Below are positions 48,135 to 57,682 of a stretch of 64,000 nt of DNA, piece by piece (the stretch's first letter is position 1; every line of letters starts with the position of its first letter). Source of the stretch: Syntrophorhabdaceae bacterium (lineage in GTDB: Bacteria; Desulfobacterota; Syntrophorhabdia; Syntrophorhabdales; Syntrophorhabdaceae); the NCBI GenBank assembly GCA_036504895.1, contig DASXUJ010000062.1, positions 62,001 to 126,000 on the forward strand, in the 5' to 3' direction. Below the pieces are notes generated by a model. That model did not search any database and was not told the DNA's origin. It saw nothing but the letters and a program-made list of their open reading frames with translations. Position numbers and translations under genes: made by a program.

Positions 48135-48488
48135 TTACATATCCGTCTTCATTCTCTTTATCGCGCATTCCTCACAACGGAAACAAGTTCCATCCTTGAC
48201 GCCCTCGGCCTCACAGCATTTGGAGCCTGCAATCCTGTAGCATTTTCCGACGCGTCCGCACTCGGTACAGACGGCACGGGGCTTTACCTCCCACGGCACG
48301 GGCAGCACCCCGGACGAGAATATGAGCCGGTCGATGAAGTAGACCATGGCCCCCATGAGTGCCTGGCTCACCACCATCGCCAGGTACACATCCTCGATCC
48401 CGAAAATCTCCCTCACTTTGTTGAAAAAAAGTGCGCCCGGCACCGCCAGCACGGTCCACCGCAATACGTACAAGAGATATTTGGCCAC
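48135..48488 (-). CDS. Small membrane protein with Cys-rich tail
   Basis: The 117-residue protein has two hydrophobic segments (residues 5-25 and 35-58) and a C-terminal cluster of eight Cys (CTECGRVGKC, KCCEAEG, CFRCEEC), probably binding zinc or Fe-S. I do not recognise the family. It follows thiH after 66 nt on the same strand and may be in the thi transcript. Confidence 0.65.
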   Translation of the reverse strand: MAKYLLYVLRWTVLAVPGALFFNKVREIFGIEDVYLAMVVSQALMGAMVYFIDRLIFSSGVLPVPWEVKPRAVCTECGRVGKCYRIAGSKCCEAEGVKDGTCFRCEECAIKRMKTDM

Positions 48489-48554
48489 CTCGTCCTCCTT
48501 CTTTTACCCTCCCCGCATCGGCTTATCCGCGGTATACGGGCAGGTCCGGAACTT

Positions 48555-49610
48555 TTAAGCCTGTGCGATGTTCCGCCAGTCGGTTACTACCGGGTCATAG
48601 CCTTTCTTGATGAGCATCTCTTTGATTTCCACGAGGCTCCGGGGGTCGTGGACCTCGAACTGCCCGTCCCCCTGCGCTTTTTCCCTGTCGGCATATCCCC
48701 CGACACTGGTAAGAGAGCCCGCGGACATCTTGGTAACGCCGAATTCGATGATGCGATCTCTGAAAGAGGGGCTTTCCCTCGTGGAAAGGTTTATGCCTGC
48801 CCTCGGAAAAAGAAGCCTCCCCACGGACACTATTTTAACCATATCTCGGTCGTTCACTTCGAAATATCGGCCTTTATCCGCAGGCACGGGTCGTATACGG
48901 GGGAAAGAGAGGGTATATTCCACGCCCGGGTAATCCTTTTCCAGAGAGTGTACATGGGCGAAAAACCTCGGTACTTCCTCGTGCCACTCCGTGAGGCCAA
49001 GGAGGGGGCCCATACCTAAATGTCTGAACCCGGCCTCCGCCATTCTTCCGGGAGCGAGATAGCGGTAATCGTAATCCTTTTTCGGACCCGCGAGATGAAG
49101 CTCGTCGTACCTCTCCCGGTCATAGGTTTCCTGGAACATGGTCACTCCGTCGGCGCCCGCGTGAAAAAGGGAGGCATATTCTTCGGTTTCGAGGGCATAT
49201 ACTTCAAGTGACACGTTCGGGAAATATCTCCCCGCAATGACGACCGCCTCCTTGATGTATGACGGTGGGGAATGAAAACGGGATTCGCCGGTAAGCATGA
49301 GACAGCTGCGTATTCCCGTGGAGGCCAGGGCCTCGCACTCCCTCTCTATCTCGGAAAGGGTGAGCTTACTCCTGACCACGCGGGTGCGGGCCGCCTGAAA
49401 TCCACAGTAGACACACCGGTTCCGGCAATAGTTGGAGATATAAAGGGGCGCATAGAGGCTTATCACCCGGCCGAAATACTGACGCGTGACTGCCCGGGCG
49501 GCCCCGGCAAGTTCCTCGAGAAGACCCCTGTCTTCATTCCCGAAGATGAGCTTCAAATCATTTATCTTCAAGCGGAGCGGGTCAAAATGGGCAAATCTGT
49601 TATGTGTCAT
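48555..49610 (-). CDS. thiH: 2-iminoacetate synthase
   Basis: ThiH is the radical SAM tyrosine lyase that makes dehydroglycine for thiazole synthesis in anaerobes. The 351 residues contain the cluster motif [10 protein letters not shown] and ThiH motifs [10 protein letters not shown] and [18 protein letters not shown]. The start overlaps thiG by about 11 nt. Confidence 0.94.
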   Translation of the reverse strand: MTHNRFAHFDPLRLKINDLKLIFGNEDRGLLEELAGAARAVTRQYFGRVISLYAPLYISNYCRNRCVYCGFQAARTRVVRSKLTLSEIERECEALASTGIRSCLMLTGESRFHSPPSYIKEAVVIAGRYFPNVSLEVYALETEEYASLFHAGADGVTMFQETYDRERYDELHLAGPKKDYDYRYLAPGRMAEAGFRHLGMGPLLGLTEWHEEVPRFFAHVHSLEKDYPGVEYTLSFPRIRPVPADKGRYFEVNDRDMVKIVSVGRLLFPRAGINLSTRESPSFRDRIIEFGVTKMSAGSLTSVGGYADREKAQGDGQFEVHDPRSLVEIKEMLIKKGYDPVVTDWRNIAQA

Positions 49611-50376
49611 AAAGAAACCCCGTCAAGGGAGAGGAAGGGCTCGCATGGGCGCACTCCCGTCCCGGTCCCGCGAGATAAGCCATTCTTCCCGCTTCTATCC
49701 CTTTTGCAAAGGCAACGGCCATGGCAACAGGGTCCCCTGCCACGGCAACCGCAGTATTGACGAGCACTCCATGGGCGCCCATTTCCATGGCTTCCGCCGC
49801 ATGAGACGGACGTCCTATGCCTGCATCGACGATGATGGGCACTTCAGTGATTTCATCGATGAGCACTTCTATCAGGGTACGCATCTTCACCCCCTGATTC
49901 GAGCCGATAAGGGAGCCCAAAGGCATAACCGCCGCTGCTCCCGCCTTCACCAGCGCTCTGGCCGCATAGAGATCGGGATGCATGTAAGGAAGCACCACAA
50001 ATCCCTCCGAAGCGAGGACCTCCGTTGCCTTTATCGTCTCCGAATTGTCAGGCAGAAGATAACGGCTGTCGTTGATAACTTCGATCTTCACCCAATCTCC
50101 GTACCCGGCCTCACGTGCAATACGGGCGATCCGTATTGCTTCCTCGGCATTTCGCGCACCCGAGGTATTCACGAGGAGCGTTACATCCTCCGGCACAAAG
50201 GAGATGATATTCTCTTCCGACTGTTCGAGGTCGATACGCCTGAGTGCCACCGTCACCACCTGCGTCCCCGATCGTTCTATAGTCTCCCGCATTATTTCTT
50301 TGCTCGCAAATTTTCCCGTTCCGAGAATAAACCTGCTCTTGAGATATTTCCCGCCAATTTTCAGCACGTCTTCCAT
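49600..50376 (-). CDS. thiG: Thiazole synthase
   Basis: ThiG joins deoxyxylulose phosphate, dehydroglycine and ThiS thiocarboxylate to form the thiazole phosphate. The 258-residue TIM barrel shows [38 protein letters not shown] and [23 protein letters not shown]. It lies 2 nt after thiS and overlaps thiH. Confidence 0.96.
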   Translation of the reverse strand: MEDVLKIGGKYLKSRFILGTGKFASKEIMRETIERSGTQVVTVALRRIDLEQSEENIISFVPEDVTLLVNTSGARNAEEAIRIARIAREAGYGDWVKIEVINDSRYLLPDNSETIKATEVLASEGFVVLPYMHPDLYAARALVKAGAAAVMPLGSLIGSNQGVKMRTLIEVLIDEITEVPIIVDAGIGRPSHAAEAMEMGAHGVLVNTAVAVAGDPVAMAVAFAKGIEAGRMAYLAGPGRECAHASPSSPLTGFLYDT

Positions 50377-50378
50377 CG

Positions 50379-50579
50379 CTATCCGCCTCCCACCAGGGAT
50401 ACGAGTTCAAGGGAATCACCGGAAGAGAGAAGCGTCTCTTTCCATAAATCCCGCCCCATTACTCTCCGGTTCAACTCGGCGATAACCCCCTCAGGCTTTA
50501 CCCCTGTTCCAAGGATAAAATCGTGGAGGCTCGCCCCTTCCGGTACGTCCCTTTCCCTGCCGTTAACCTCTATTTTCAC
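50379..50579 (-). CDS. thiS: Sulfur carrier protein ThiS
   Basis: The 66-residue ubiquitin-like protein ends VSLVGGG, the diglycine tail that is adenylated and thiocarboxylated. The ATG overlaps the thiE stop as ATGA. No adenylyltransferase gene is in this cluster; the Sec-ThiF protein at 46195-47340 is the nearest candidate. Confidence 0.93.
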   Translation of the reverse strand: MKIEVNGRERDVPEGASLHDFILGTGVKPEGVIAELNRRVMGRDLWKETLLSSGDSLELVSLVGGG

Positions 50580-51166
50580 TTCTCCCCGCCTCTGATCCGT
50601 TTGAGTAGCTCCCCGGCTTCGCCATAGGCCCGTACCACCCCGACGGTCTTTGCCCCTGCTTCCAGCACCTCGTCAATATTGGTAAGGTCTATACCTCCGA
50701 TTGCGACAAAAGGTATGTCAAGGTGCGCGGCCGCCTCTCTCACGTACGGAAGCCCCACTGCCGGCCGTCCCGGCTTGGTTGGTGTGGCAAAAACGGGCCC
50801 TACGGACACGTAGTCCGCCCCTTCCCGCACGGCCAGCATCGCCTGTTCCAGAGAATGGGTGGTCTTCCCCACGATCATCTCCGGGCCCGCGATCGTCCGA
50901 GCCTCCCTGGTTGACATGTCCTGTCCTATGTGGACCCCGTCCGCCCCGGTTTTCTTCGCCAGCTCAGGATTATCATTAAGAATGAAAAGAAAGGGCTTGA
51001 CCTTCTTATACGCCAGAATTTCATGGGCCTTCCGGATTATCTCATCCTCATCACTCTTCTTGTCGCGGAGCTGTATGATTGATGCGCCGTCCTCCACTGC
51101 CTTGATCAGCACCCCGACAGAATCGGAAACAATATACAAGTCTCTCGTAAAGGGTTCTTTCTTCAT
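50576..51166 (-). CDS. thiE: Thiamine-phosphate synthase-like protein (ThiE/TenI family)
   Basis: The 196-residue TIM barrel has IIQLRDKK, FILNDN, GADGVHIGQD and VSVGPVFATPTKPG, which are ThiE active-site motifs. The related TenI tautomerase shares the fold, so its exact role is uncertain because a second ThiE gene exists at 58516. I start at the ATG at 51166 (family N terminus); in-frame codons upstream are unconserved. It is the first gene of thiE-thiS-thiG-thiH. I see no TPP riboswitch upstream. Confidence 0.85.
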   Translation of the reverse strand: MKKEPFTRDLYIVSDSVGVLIKAVEDGASIIQLRDKKSDEDEIIRKAHEILAYKKVKPFLFILNDNPELAKKTGADGVHIGQDMSTREARTIAGPEMIVGKTTHSLEQAMLAVREGADYVSVGPVFATPTKPGRPAVGLPYVREAAAHLDIPFVAIGGIDLTNIDEVLEAGAKTVGVVRAYGEAGELLKRIRGGEK

Positions 51167-51317
51167 TGCGCAAGCCTCCCATGCAGTCGTGTGCATTAAT
51201 TTATAGCGCAAAAAAGCAGAGAAATAAAGGTCGCCATTGACACAGGGGACGGACGAAACGAGTCCACCATCGTGCGCGGGAGTCAAGGAACTCTGGAAAT
51301 GGGACATCCCTTAAGGG

Positions 51318-51323
51318 TATATT
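51318..51323 (+). promoter_or_regulatory. Possible -10 box for the cystathionine gamma-synthase-like gene
   Basis: TATATT follows the palindrome CCCTTAAGGG; a weak TGGAAA lies 18 nt upstream as a -35 box. The support is only moderate. Confidence 0.4.
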
Positions 51324-51367
51324 AATAGTGTCTGCCGGATAAGCCCACAATAAAAGCGGGCACGATA

Positions 51368-51400
51368 AAGAACAGTCCTTCCATGTATCGGACTGTTCTT
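51368..51400 (+). promoter_or_regulatory. Perfect 11-bp hairpin in the leader of the gene at 51422
   Basis: AAGAACAGTCC and GGACTGTTCTT pair exactly around an 11-nt loop. It sits about 12 nt before the ribosome site and 22 nt before the ATG. It may be an operator or a leader structure; there is no T run for termination. Confidence 0.55.
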
Positions 51401-51421
51401 AAGGCAATTTAAGGAGCGTGA

Positions 51422-52573
51422 ATGAAGTACCGAACCAGGATTTTACATACAGGAAGAGACAGGGACCCTCACACGGGGGCATCGAGCATCCCCATTTATC
51501 AGTCTTCTACATTCGCACAGGACGATCCGGAAAAATTCGGCAACTATGTATACGCCCGGGGCTCGAATCCGACCCGGGAAGCGCTCGAACATACGATCGC
51601 GCTCCTGGAGAGCGGGTCCAGGGGATATGCCTTCTCGTCCGGCATGGCCGCCATATCCTCGACCTTTCTTCTTCTGAAGCCGGGGGATCACGTGGTGGTG
51701 GCGGAGGACGTCTATGGCGGGACTTATAAAATACTCACCACCCTTTTCACGCGCTGGGGACTCGACCACACCTTCGTCGATATGACATTTCCCGACCGTA
51801 TCGAGAAGGCACTGACATCGAATTCCAAGGCGATCTTTGCGGAAACCCCCTCCAATCCTACTCTTAAGATCACGAACCTCCCTGCGGTCGTGGAGATAGC
51901 CCGCAGGAGGGGGCTTCTTACCATCATAGACAATACCTTCATGAGTCCCTATTTTCAAAGACCGATCGAATTGGGGTTCGATATCGTGCTCCACAGTGCA
52001 ACGAAATTCGTGGGAGGACACAGCGATGTGATAGCAGGTCTCGCGGTCACCGGTGATAAAAAATGGGGCACCCGACTGGGAGAGATTCAGACTTATTTCG
52101 GATCGGTTCTCGGGCCTCAGGATTCATGGCTTCTCCTCCGGGGTATCAAAACCCTTTCGGCAAGAATGGAGGCACAGCAAAAAAGTGCGGAGATGATGGC
52201 AAACTGGCTCTCCGGACATCCCGCCGTGAAGCACGTCTATTATCCCACCCTGCCCTCCCATCCCGGCAGAGAGATCCACTTGCGGCAGGCTACGGGCGGG
52301 GGGGCCGTGGTATCTTTCGAATTAGCGGACGGCAAGGCTGCGAAGCACGTGCTGAGGCGGGTAAAGCTGCCCCTGATGGCGGTAAGCCTCGGCGGTGTGG
52401 AAAGTATACTTTCCTACCCCGCAACCATGTCCCATTCTTCCATGTCACCCGAAGAGAGGGGCAGAAGGGGCATCTCGGACGGGTTGGTCCGGTTCTCGGT
52501 AGGTCTCGAAGATCCCCTCGATCTTTGTGACGATCTGGAGCAGGCTATGAAAGGCCTGAGCCCTGCAAAATAA
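51422..52573 (+). CDS. Cystathionine gamma-synthase / gamma-lyase family PLP enzyme
   Basis: The 383-residue protein has the family signature with PLP lysine in [19 protein letters not shown] and YARGSNPTREALEHTIA near the N terminus. The length is typical of MetB, MetC and cystathionine lyases, shorter than MetY. It could run transsulfuration in either direction; sequence by eye does not decide. AAGGAG 5 nt before the ATG. It is a single gene. Confidence 0.92.
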   Translation: MKYRTRILHTGRDRDPHTGASSIPIYQSSTFAQDDPEKFGNYVYARGSNPTREALEHTIALLESGSRGYAFSSGMAAISSTFLLLKPGDHVVVAEDVYGGTYKILTTLFTRWGLDHTFVDMTFPDRIEKALTSNSKAIFAETPSNPTLKITNLPAVVEIARRRGLLTIIDNTFMSPYFQRPIELGFDIVLHSATKFVGGHSDVIAGLAVTGDKKWGTRLGEIQTYFGSVLGPQDSWLLLRGIKTLSARMEAQQKSAEMMANWLSGHPAVKHVYYPTLPSHPGREIHLRQATGGGAVVSFELADGKAAKHVLRRVKLPLMAVSLGGVESILSYPATMSHSSMSPEERGRRGISDGLVRFSVGLEDPLDLCDDLEQAMKGLSPAK

Positions 52574-52622
52574 GAGCAAAAAGGTCGGGGTTGAAGGGGG
52601 AAAAGATCTTCCTTCTGTTGGT

Positions 52623-53297
52623 CTAGGATCTTATTTTTGCTAAAATCTTGGGGTGCCGGAACTCCCTCAACGCGTCGGAAGCAATCCAGCGGGCGGAACC
52701 CGGTCCGAGACCGCGGATGCGCAGGGCTGTCTCGACGGCGGCTTGATTGAGCCTTCCGTTCCTCTTTCCGATCTGTCTCAAGGCCCAATTTATTGATTTT
52801 TTCACGTAATTACGTTCGTCGGTGGCCTGGCTCTCTATTAGAGAGAGAAACCCGAGGAATGGGTCATCGCCCGCTTTCTTGTCATGAACGGAGAGGGTCG
52901 CCATGAGCACAAAACCCGCCCTCTTCACGAACTCTCCCTCTTCCCGACTCCATGCATGCGCCTTTGTATATGCAAAGGGAGTGGCCCTGAAGAGGTTGTT
53001 ACAGGTAAGATCACATATGTCCCACGAGTCGAAATCGGCTGCCCAATTTTCCATCTGCTCCTCCGTCCGCCCCGCCATGTCGATGAGGGCGGCGACGATC
53101 CGCGCCTCATGGATGGCCTATTCCCAGAGCCTTAGCGCCAGGTCATGGTTACGGCCCAGTCCCTTTGCCATTCCCCTAAGCTCTCTTACGGAAACTCCTA
53201 ACGTATTGTCGGGATTGATGCCGAACCTCGCCATCGCCGCGACGTTTACCGCATTGGCCCTGACATGTAATTCCCGTATGATCTGATCGTACGACAT
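52623..53297 (-). pseudogene. AlkD-like DNA alkylation repair gene interrupted by one TAG codon
   Basis: The frame runs from an ATG at 53297 (GGAGGAAGC ribosome site) for 225 codons. Codon 60 is TAG (53118-53120), at LALRLWE-stop-AIHEARIVAAL, where family members have LWETGIHEAR. Both sides are otherwise intact: FGINPDNTLGVSVRELRGMAK before; FDSWDICDLTCNNLF, YVKKSINWALRQIGKRN and APKHPKI-like C terminus after. The family (HEAT-like repeats) excises alkylated bases. One point mutation (TCG or TGG to TAG) would explain it. Read-through, pyrrolysine or a sequence error are alternatives. Confidence 0.82.
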
Positions 53298-53507
53298 GCT
53301 TCCTCCCCTCCATTCATTCTACCACAAAAGGAGACTTTTGGACGTCCTCAATCGGACCCGTCTTCGCCAAAATCAACGATCAATTTTTCAGTTTTGAACT
53401 CTCTCAACGAGTCTCAAAAAAGAGGGAGGCCCCACCCTTGACGACCGGCCTTTTCATCACCACTATATATAGAAGATGCCACTAACATTGATGAAGGAGG
53501 TAACATA

Positions 53508-53693
53508 ATGGGAACGCTTCAGGAGAAGGAAATCAGGGGACTGCAGCTTAAGAACAAGGAGATCGTGTGCTCTGCGTGTGCGACCGATGAGGAGAGGGCG
53601 GAAGCCACTGAGTTCCCGGCAGAGGACGTGATTCACGATCAGTATCCCTGGTTTTGCGTAAGGTGCAAGAAGAAAGTGGAAAAACCCGCGTAA
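53508..53693 (+). CDS. Small two-CxxC protein
   Basis: The 61-residue protein has two Cys pairs, CSACATDEE and CVRCKKK, 30 residues apart, probably a zinc ribbon. The AAGGAGGTAACATA ribosome region is very strong, and a good terminator follows about 70 nt after the stop, so I think it is a real, well-expressed single gene. Function unknown. Confidence 0.75.
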   Translation: MGTLQEKEIRGLQLKNKEIVCSACATDEERAEATEFPAEDVIHDQYPWFCVRCKKKVEKPA

Positions 53694-53764
53694 TGTCCAT
53701 TCTCATCGCTTCCCGGGGATTAGTCCGGGACGCGCGGCTTATCACGACAGGCATTGTTGCTATC

Positions 53765-53795
53765 CCTCGCCTCTGATAAAGAGGCGAGGTTTTTT
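53765..53795 (+). terminator. Rho-independent terminator for the small CxxC gene
   Basis: A perfect 9-bp stem (CCTCGCCTC with GAGGCGAGG), 7-nt loop, followed by six T. It points plus-strand and lies just before the end of the convergent ABC permease gene. Confidence 0.88.
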
Positions 53796-53800
53796 GTAGT

Positions 53801-54547
53801 TCATACCTGTATCCTCGAAAAGAGGTAACTCCCGAACGCCATTATCGCCGCTGCAGTCAGAACCAATATCCCCAGATCCGTCATCAGACCGAACTGCGAA
53901 CCGTGAGTCAAAATGCCCCTCAAGGCGTCCACGCCGTAAGCGAGCGGATTGAGAGAGGAGACGATGACTACGGGCCGGGGCAGGCTCTGCATGGGGAAAA
54001 GGGCCCCGGACAGAAAAAAAGTAGGCATGACCAGGAAGTTCATAATGAGCTGAAATCCCTGCATATCTTCGATCACGCAGGCGACGGCCGTACCGAAGGC
54101 GGTAAAGGTTACGGCAATGAGCGCCATAAATACGAGGGCCAGGGGTACCATGGAGGGGTCCACCGGCCGAAACCCGAATATGAGGGCGAGTAAGAAGACA
54201 AGCATGCCCTGGAATATGGCCACCGTTGCCCCGCCGAGAGTACGACCGATCATGATCCTCATCCTGGACACCGGCGCCACGAGTATCTCCTTCAGGAATC
54301 CGAACTGTCTGTCCCATAAGACCTCCATACCTGCAAAGGTCGCGCTGAAGAGGATGCTCATGGCGATAATGCCGGGGGCGAGAAATTCTATATAGTTCCC
54401 TCCCCCTGCCTTCGTGTAGATAGGACCGAAACCGTATCCGAGGGCGAGAAGAAAAAGGAGCGGCTGTCCGAGAGAGCCTACGATCCTTGCCTTTGACCGC
54501 CAATATCTTTTCAGTTGTCTTAGCCACAATACGTAAATAGCTTTCAT
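53801..54547 (-). CDS. ABC-2 type transporter permease (DrrB-like)
   Basis: The 248-residue protein has six hydrophobic helices and the ABC-2 membrane motif near ALYPMQSLPRPVVI-like segments (GALFPMQSLPRPVVIVSSLN, NPLAYGVDALRG). It pairs with the ATPase encoded upstream, overlapping it by 4 nt. It likely exports a lipid-like compound or drug. There is no substrate clue nearby. Confidence 0.92.
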   Translation of the reverse strand: MKAIYVLWLRQLKRYWRSKARIVGSLGQPLLFLLALGYGFGPIYTKAGGGNYIEFLAPGIIAMSILFSATFAGMEVLWDRQFGFLKEILVAPVSRMRIMIGRTLGGATVAIFQGMLVFLLALIFGFRPVDPSMVPLALVFMALIAVTFTAFGTAVACVIEDMQGFQLIMNFLVMPTFFLSGALFPMQSLPRPVVIVSSLNPLAYGVDALRGILTHGSQFGLMTDLGILVLTAAAIMAFGSYLFSRIQV

Positions 54548-55356
54548 CTCCGCTTGCTGAAAAACCTCCTTCGCACCCGCATCCGCTCGGGGCTGCTCGA
54601 CTCTTCAACCCGTATATCACGTCCCGTGAGAGCAATAAAGGCGTCTTCCAGACTGGGAGTCCGCGTTTCTGCCATCAGTTCCTCCGGACTGCCCTGGACG
54701 ATAATTCTGCCATGGTCGATAATTGCGATCCTTTGGGATACCCTTTCCGCTTCCTCCATATAATGAGTGGTGAAAAAGACGGTAATCCCGCGGGACCTGT
54801 TAAGGTCTTTTATATAATCCCAGATCAGGCTCCTCGTTTGAGGATCGAGCCCTAGCGTAGGCTCATCGAGAAAGAGGATGACCGGGTGGTGGAGGAGTCC
54901 CCTTGCGATCTCCAATCTCCTTTTCATGCCTCCGGAAAAATGTTTGACGAAGTCTTCCCTCCGGTCCCACAACTCCACGATCCGAAGGAGCTCTCCTATT
55001 CTCTGACGCCTCACATCCCGGGGAATATTGTAAAGTATGCCGTGATACTCCATGTTCTCGAAGGCGGTCAACTCCTCATCGAGGCTCGGGTCCTGAAACA
55101 CGATACCGAAGGTCTGCCGCACTTTGTGCGGCGAGAGGGTGGGATCGAAACCATTCATGCGTATTCTGCCGGTAGTGGGGTGCAACAGGGTTGTCAGCAT
55201 CTTGATGGTAGTCGATTTTCCTGCTCCATTGGGACCCAGGAATGCAAAGATTTCTCCGGACTTGACTGCAAAAGATATGTGATCGACCGCGACAACATCC
55301 TTAAATGTCTTTGTCAGGTCTTCTACGGAGATTATCTCATTCACGGGTGGTGCCAT
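54544..55356 (-). CDS. ABC transporter ATP-binding protein (DrrA-like)
   Basis: The 270-residue protein has Walker A GPNGAGKST, signature HFSGGMKRRLEIA, Walker B VILFLDEPTLGLD and the switch His in FFTTHYMEEAERV. A basic C-terminal tail follows the fold. It energises the permease encoded directly downstream. Confidence 0.95.
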   Translation of the reverse strand: MAPPVNEIISVEDLTKTFKDVVAVDHISFAVKSGEIFAFLGPNGAGKSTTIKMLTTLLHPTTGRIRMNGFDPTLSPHKVRQTFGIVFQDPSLDEELTAFENMEYHGILYNIPRDVRRQRIGELLRIVELWDRREDFVKHFSGGMKRRLEIARGLLHHPVILFLDEPTLGLDPQTRSLIWDYIKDLNRSRGITVFFTTHYMEEAERVSQRIAIIDHGRIIVQGSPEELMAETRTPSLEDAFIALTGRDIRVEESSSPERMRVRRRFFSKRR

Positions 55357-55640
55357 TCTCCTTTATTCTATCATATGTGCCGGGGCTGTGATATCATTTA
55401 TCTTCCCTTACCTCTTTACATCAAAGGTCCCTAAACCCTACATTATATAAGCATATCCTGAGAAGTTTCCCATCGCAGGCCATAAGGGCGCATCGTTAAA
55501 GAGGGATTGCGGGGGAAGCAAACCTATGGTAAAGATATGATCACGGGTTATTACGAACGGCTCAGAAGCCGCGAACAGACTTGACGGCAAGACGATTTGC
55601 TCTTTAAAGTAAAAGATCTTCTTCGAAAGGAGTGTGCACG

Positions 55641-56477
55641 ATGTGGGAATATACTGATAAAGTTCGGGAGTATTTTCTGAACCCGAAGAATGTGGGTGAG
55701 ATAGAGAATCCTGACGGCGTGGCGGAAGTAGGCTCCATCGCCTGCGGAGATGCCTTGAAGCTCACTTTCAAAGTAGACGAGAATAAAAAAATCGTGGACG
55801 CCAAGTTCAAGACCTTCGGCTGCGCGAGCGCAATCGCTTCAGCGTCGGCCCTTACCGAGATGGTAAAGGGTATGACCATAGAAGAGGCGGGGAAGATCAC
55901 CAACCAGGATATCGCCGATTTTCTGGGCGGGCTTCCGGCGGAGAAGATGCATTGTTCCGTCCTGGGCCAGGAAGCGCTGGAAAAGGCAATCGAGAGCTAC
56001 CGCGGGACCGCCTCCCCGAAAAAAGAAGGGCAGATAGTGTGCGAATGCTTCGGCGTAACCGATAAAGAAATCGAAAAAGCCATCAAAGAGAACCATCTCA
56101 CCACCGTTGAGGAGATCACTAATTATACTAAAGCCGGCGGCGGGTGCAGAAACTGTCATGAGAAGATACAGGCCATCATCGATCAGATCTATGCCCAGCC
56201 GAAACCTGACGCCCCTCCTGCGGAAAAACCCCGGCTCACCAACATACAGAAGATCCGCCTCATTGAAGAGACTATCGACAAGGAGATCCGGCCGTCGCTG
56301 AAACATGACGGCGGCGATATCGAGCTTGTGGATATCGTGGGAAACCGGGTGCTCGTGGCGACACGGGGCGCATGCGCCGTCTGTCAGGCGTCGCAGCTCA
56401 CGCTCAAGGGGTTCGTGGAGATCAAGTTGCGCGAACTGGTCTCGCCCGAACTGGTCGTTGAGGAGGTGTCGCAGTGA
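55641..56477 (+). CDS. nifU: NifU-type Fe-S scaffold protein
   Basis: The protein has three parts: an IscU-like N terminus (EVGSIACGDALKLT, TFGCASAIASAS, MHCSVLG with the three scaffold Cys), a BFD-like [2Fe-2S] domain (CECFGVTDKEI, GGGCRNCHEKI) and a NifU C-terminal domain (IRPSLKHDGGDIEL, GACAVCQASQLTL). The ATG at 55641 is 8 nt from AAGGAG; a GTG at 55632 abuts that site. It overlaps the nifS-like gene. No nitrogenase gene is nearby, so it is likely the housekeeping assembly system. Confidence 0.94.
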   Translation: MWEYTDKVREYFLNPKNVGEIENPDGVAEVGSIACGDALKLTFKVDENKKIVDAKFKTFGCASAIASASALTEMVKGMTIEEAGKITNQDIADFLGGLPAEKMHCSVLGQEALEKAIESYRGTASPKKEGQIVCECFGVTDKEIEKAIKENHLTTVEEITNYTKAGGGCRNCHEKIQAIIDQIYAQPKPDAPPAEKPRLTNIQKIRLIEETIDKEIRPSLKHDGGDIELVDIVGNRVLVATRGACAVCQASQLTLKGFVEIKLRELVSPELVVEEVSQ

Positions 56478-57652
56478 AAACAGTCTATCTCGATAACAAT
56501 GCAACTACCCGGGTTGCTCCCGAGGTCCTTTCGGAGATGACCCCCTATTTCAGCGAGCTCTACGGCAACCCTTCGTCCATGCATAGCTTTGGCGGCCAGG
56601 TGGCAAAGAAGCTGAGCGATGCCCGATTGAAAGTGGCGGGCATCATCGGCGCGGAGCCCGATGAGATCGTTTTCACGAGCTGCGGCACCGAGAGCGACAA
56701 TACGGCGATTCTCTCCGCCCTTGCAGTCAATCCGGACAAACGCCACGTGGTGACGAGCCGGGTGGAGCATCCTGCTGTGAAAGTGCTGTGCGAGCATCTG
56801 AGAGAGAAGGGATATAATGTCACCGAGCTCGATGTGGACACGGACGGCAATCTTGACATGGACCAATATGAGAGGAGCCTCACTGCGGACACGGCCGTGG
56901 TCAGCATCATGTGGGCAAATAACGAGACGGGTGTAATATTCCCGGTTGAGAAGGCGGCACAGGCGGCACGGGAGAAAGGCATCATCTTTCATACCGATGC
57001 AGTCCAGGCAGTCGGTAAAATGCCTATAAACATGAAGGAAAACGCCATACACCTGCTCTCCTTTTCGGGCCATAAGCTCCATGCCCCTAAAGGTATAGGA
57101 GTACTCTATATCCGCAGGGGAACCCGTTTCTCACCTTTTATGATCGGGGGTCACCAGGAAAAGGGGAGGAGGGGAGGCACCGAGAATACCCCGAGCATCA
57201 TAGGTCTCGGGGCCGCATGCGAGCTTGCGGCGCAAAAGATGGAAGACGAGAACACGAGGGTCCGGAGCCTTCGCGACAGACTCGAAAAGGAGCTTATCTC
57301 CCGCATCCCCAATCTCAAGGTGAACGGAGGCAAGGCGCCGCGCCTTCCCAACACCACCAACATCAGCTTTGAATTTATCGAGGGTGAGAGCATCCTTCTC
57401 CTCATGGACCAGTTCGGCATATGTGCATCCTCCGGCTCCGCCTGCACCTCGGGGTCTCTCCAGCCTTCCCATGTGCTGCGGGCAATGGGCGTGCCCTATA
57501 CCATGGCCCACGGATCGGTCAGGTTCAGCCTGAGCACCTATAACAGCGAAGAAGATATCATGCTCGTAATCGAAAAACTCCCGGCCATTGTCGAGCGGCT
57601 GAGGGGCATGTCGCCCTATTGGGCCGAAAGCAATGTGTGCGCGCCTGCATAA
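56474..57652 (+). CDS. nifS: Cysteine desulfurase NifS
   Basis: The 392-residue PLP enzyme has the lysine in SFSGHKLHAPKGIGVLY and active Cys in CASSGSACTSGSLQPSHVL. Its GTG start overlaps the nifU stop and has a GGAGG site. It supplies sulfur for NifU clusters, and perhaps for thiazole synthesis, as the next genes are thiM and thiE. Confidence 0.95.
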   Translation: MKTVYLDNNATTRVAPEVLSEMTPYFSELYGNPSSMHSFGGQVAKKLSDARLKVAGIIGAEPDEIVFTSCGTESDNTAILSALAVNPDKRHVVTSRVEHPAVKVLCEHLREKGYNVTELDVDTDGNLDMDQYERSLTADTAVVSIMWANNETGVIFPVEKAAQAAREKGIIFHTDAVQAVGKMPINMKENAIHLLSFSGHKLHAPKGIGVLYIRRGTRFSPFMIGGHQEKGRRGGTENTPSIIGLGAACELAAQKMEDENTRVRSLRDRLEKELISRIPNLKVNGGKAPRLPNTTNISFEFIEGESILLLMDQFGICASSGSACTSGSLQPSHVLRAMGVPYTMAHGSVRFSLSTYNSEEDIMLVIEKLPAIVERLRGMSPYWAESNVCAPA

Positions 57653-57682
57653 AAAATATAGAAACAGAATCAGGTGAAAATC

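Noticed and set aside
51170-51420. Possible TPP riboswitch before the thi genes
   Set aside because: Neither the CTGAGA nor the ACCTGA core motif is present on either strand.
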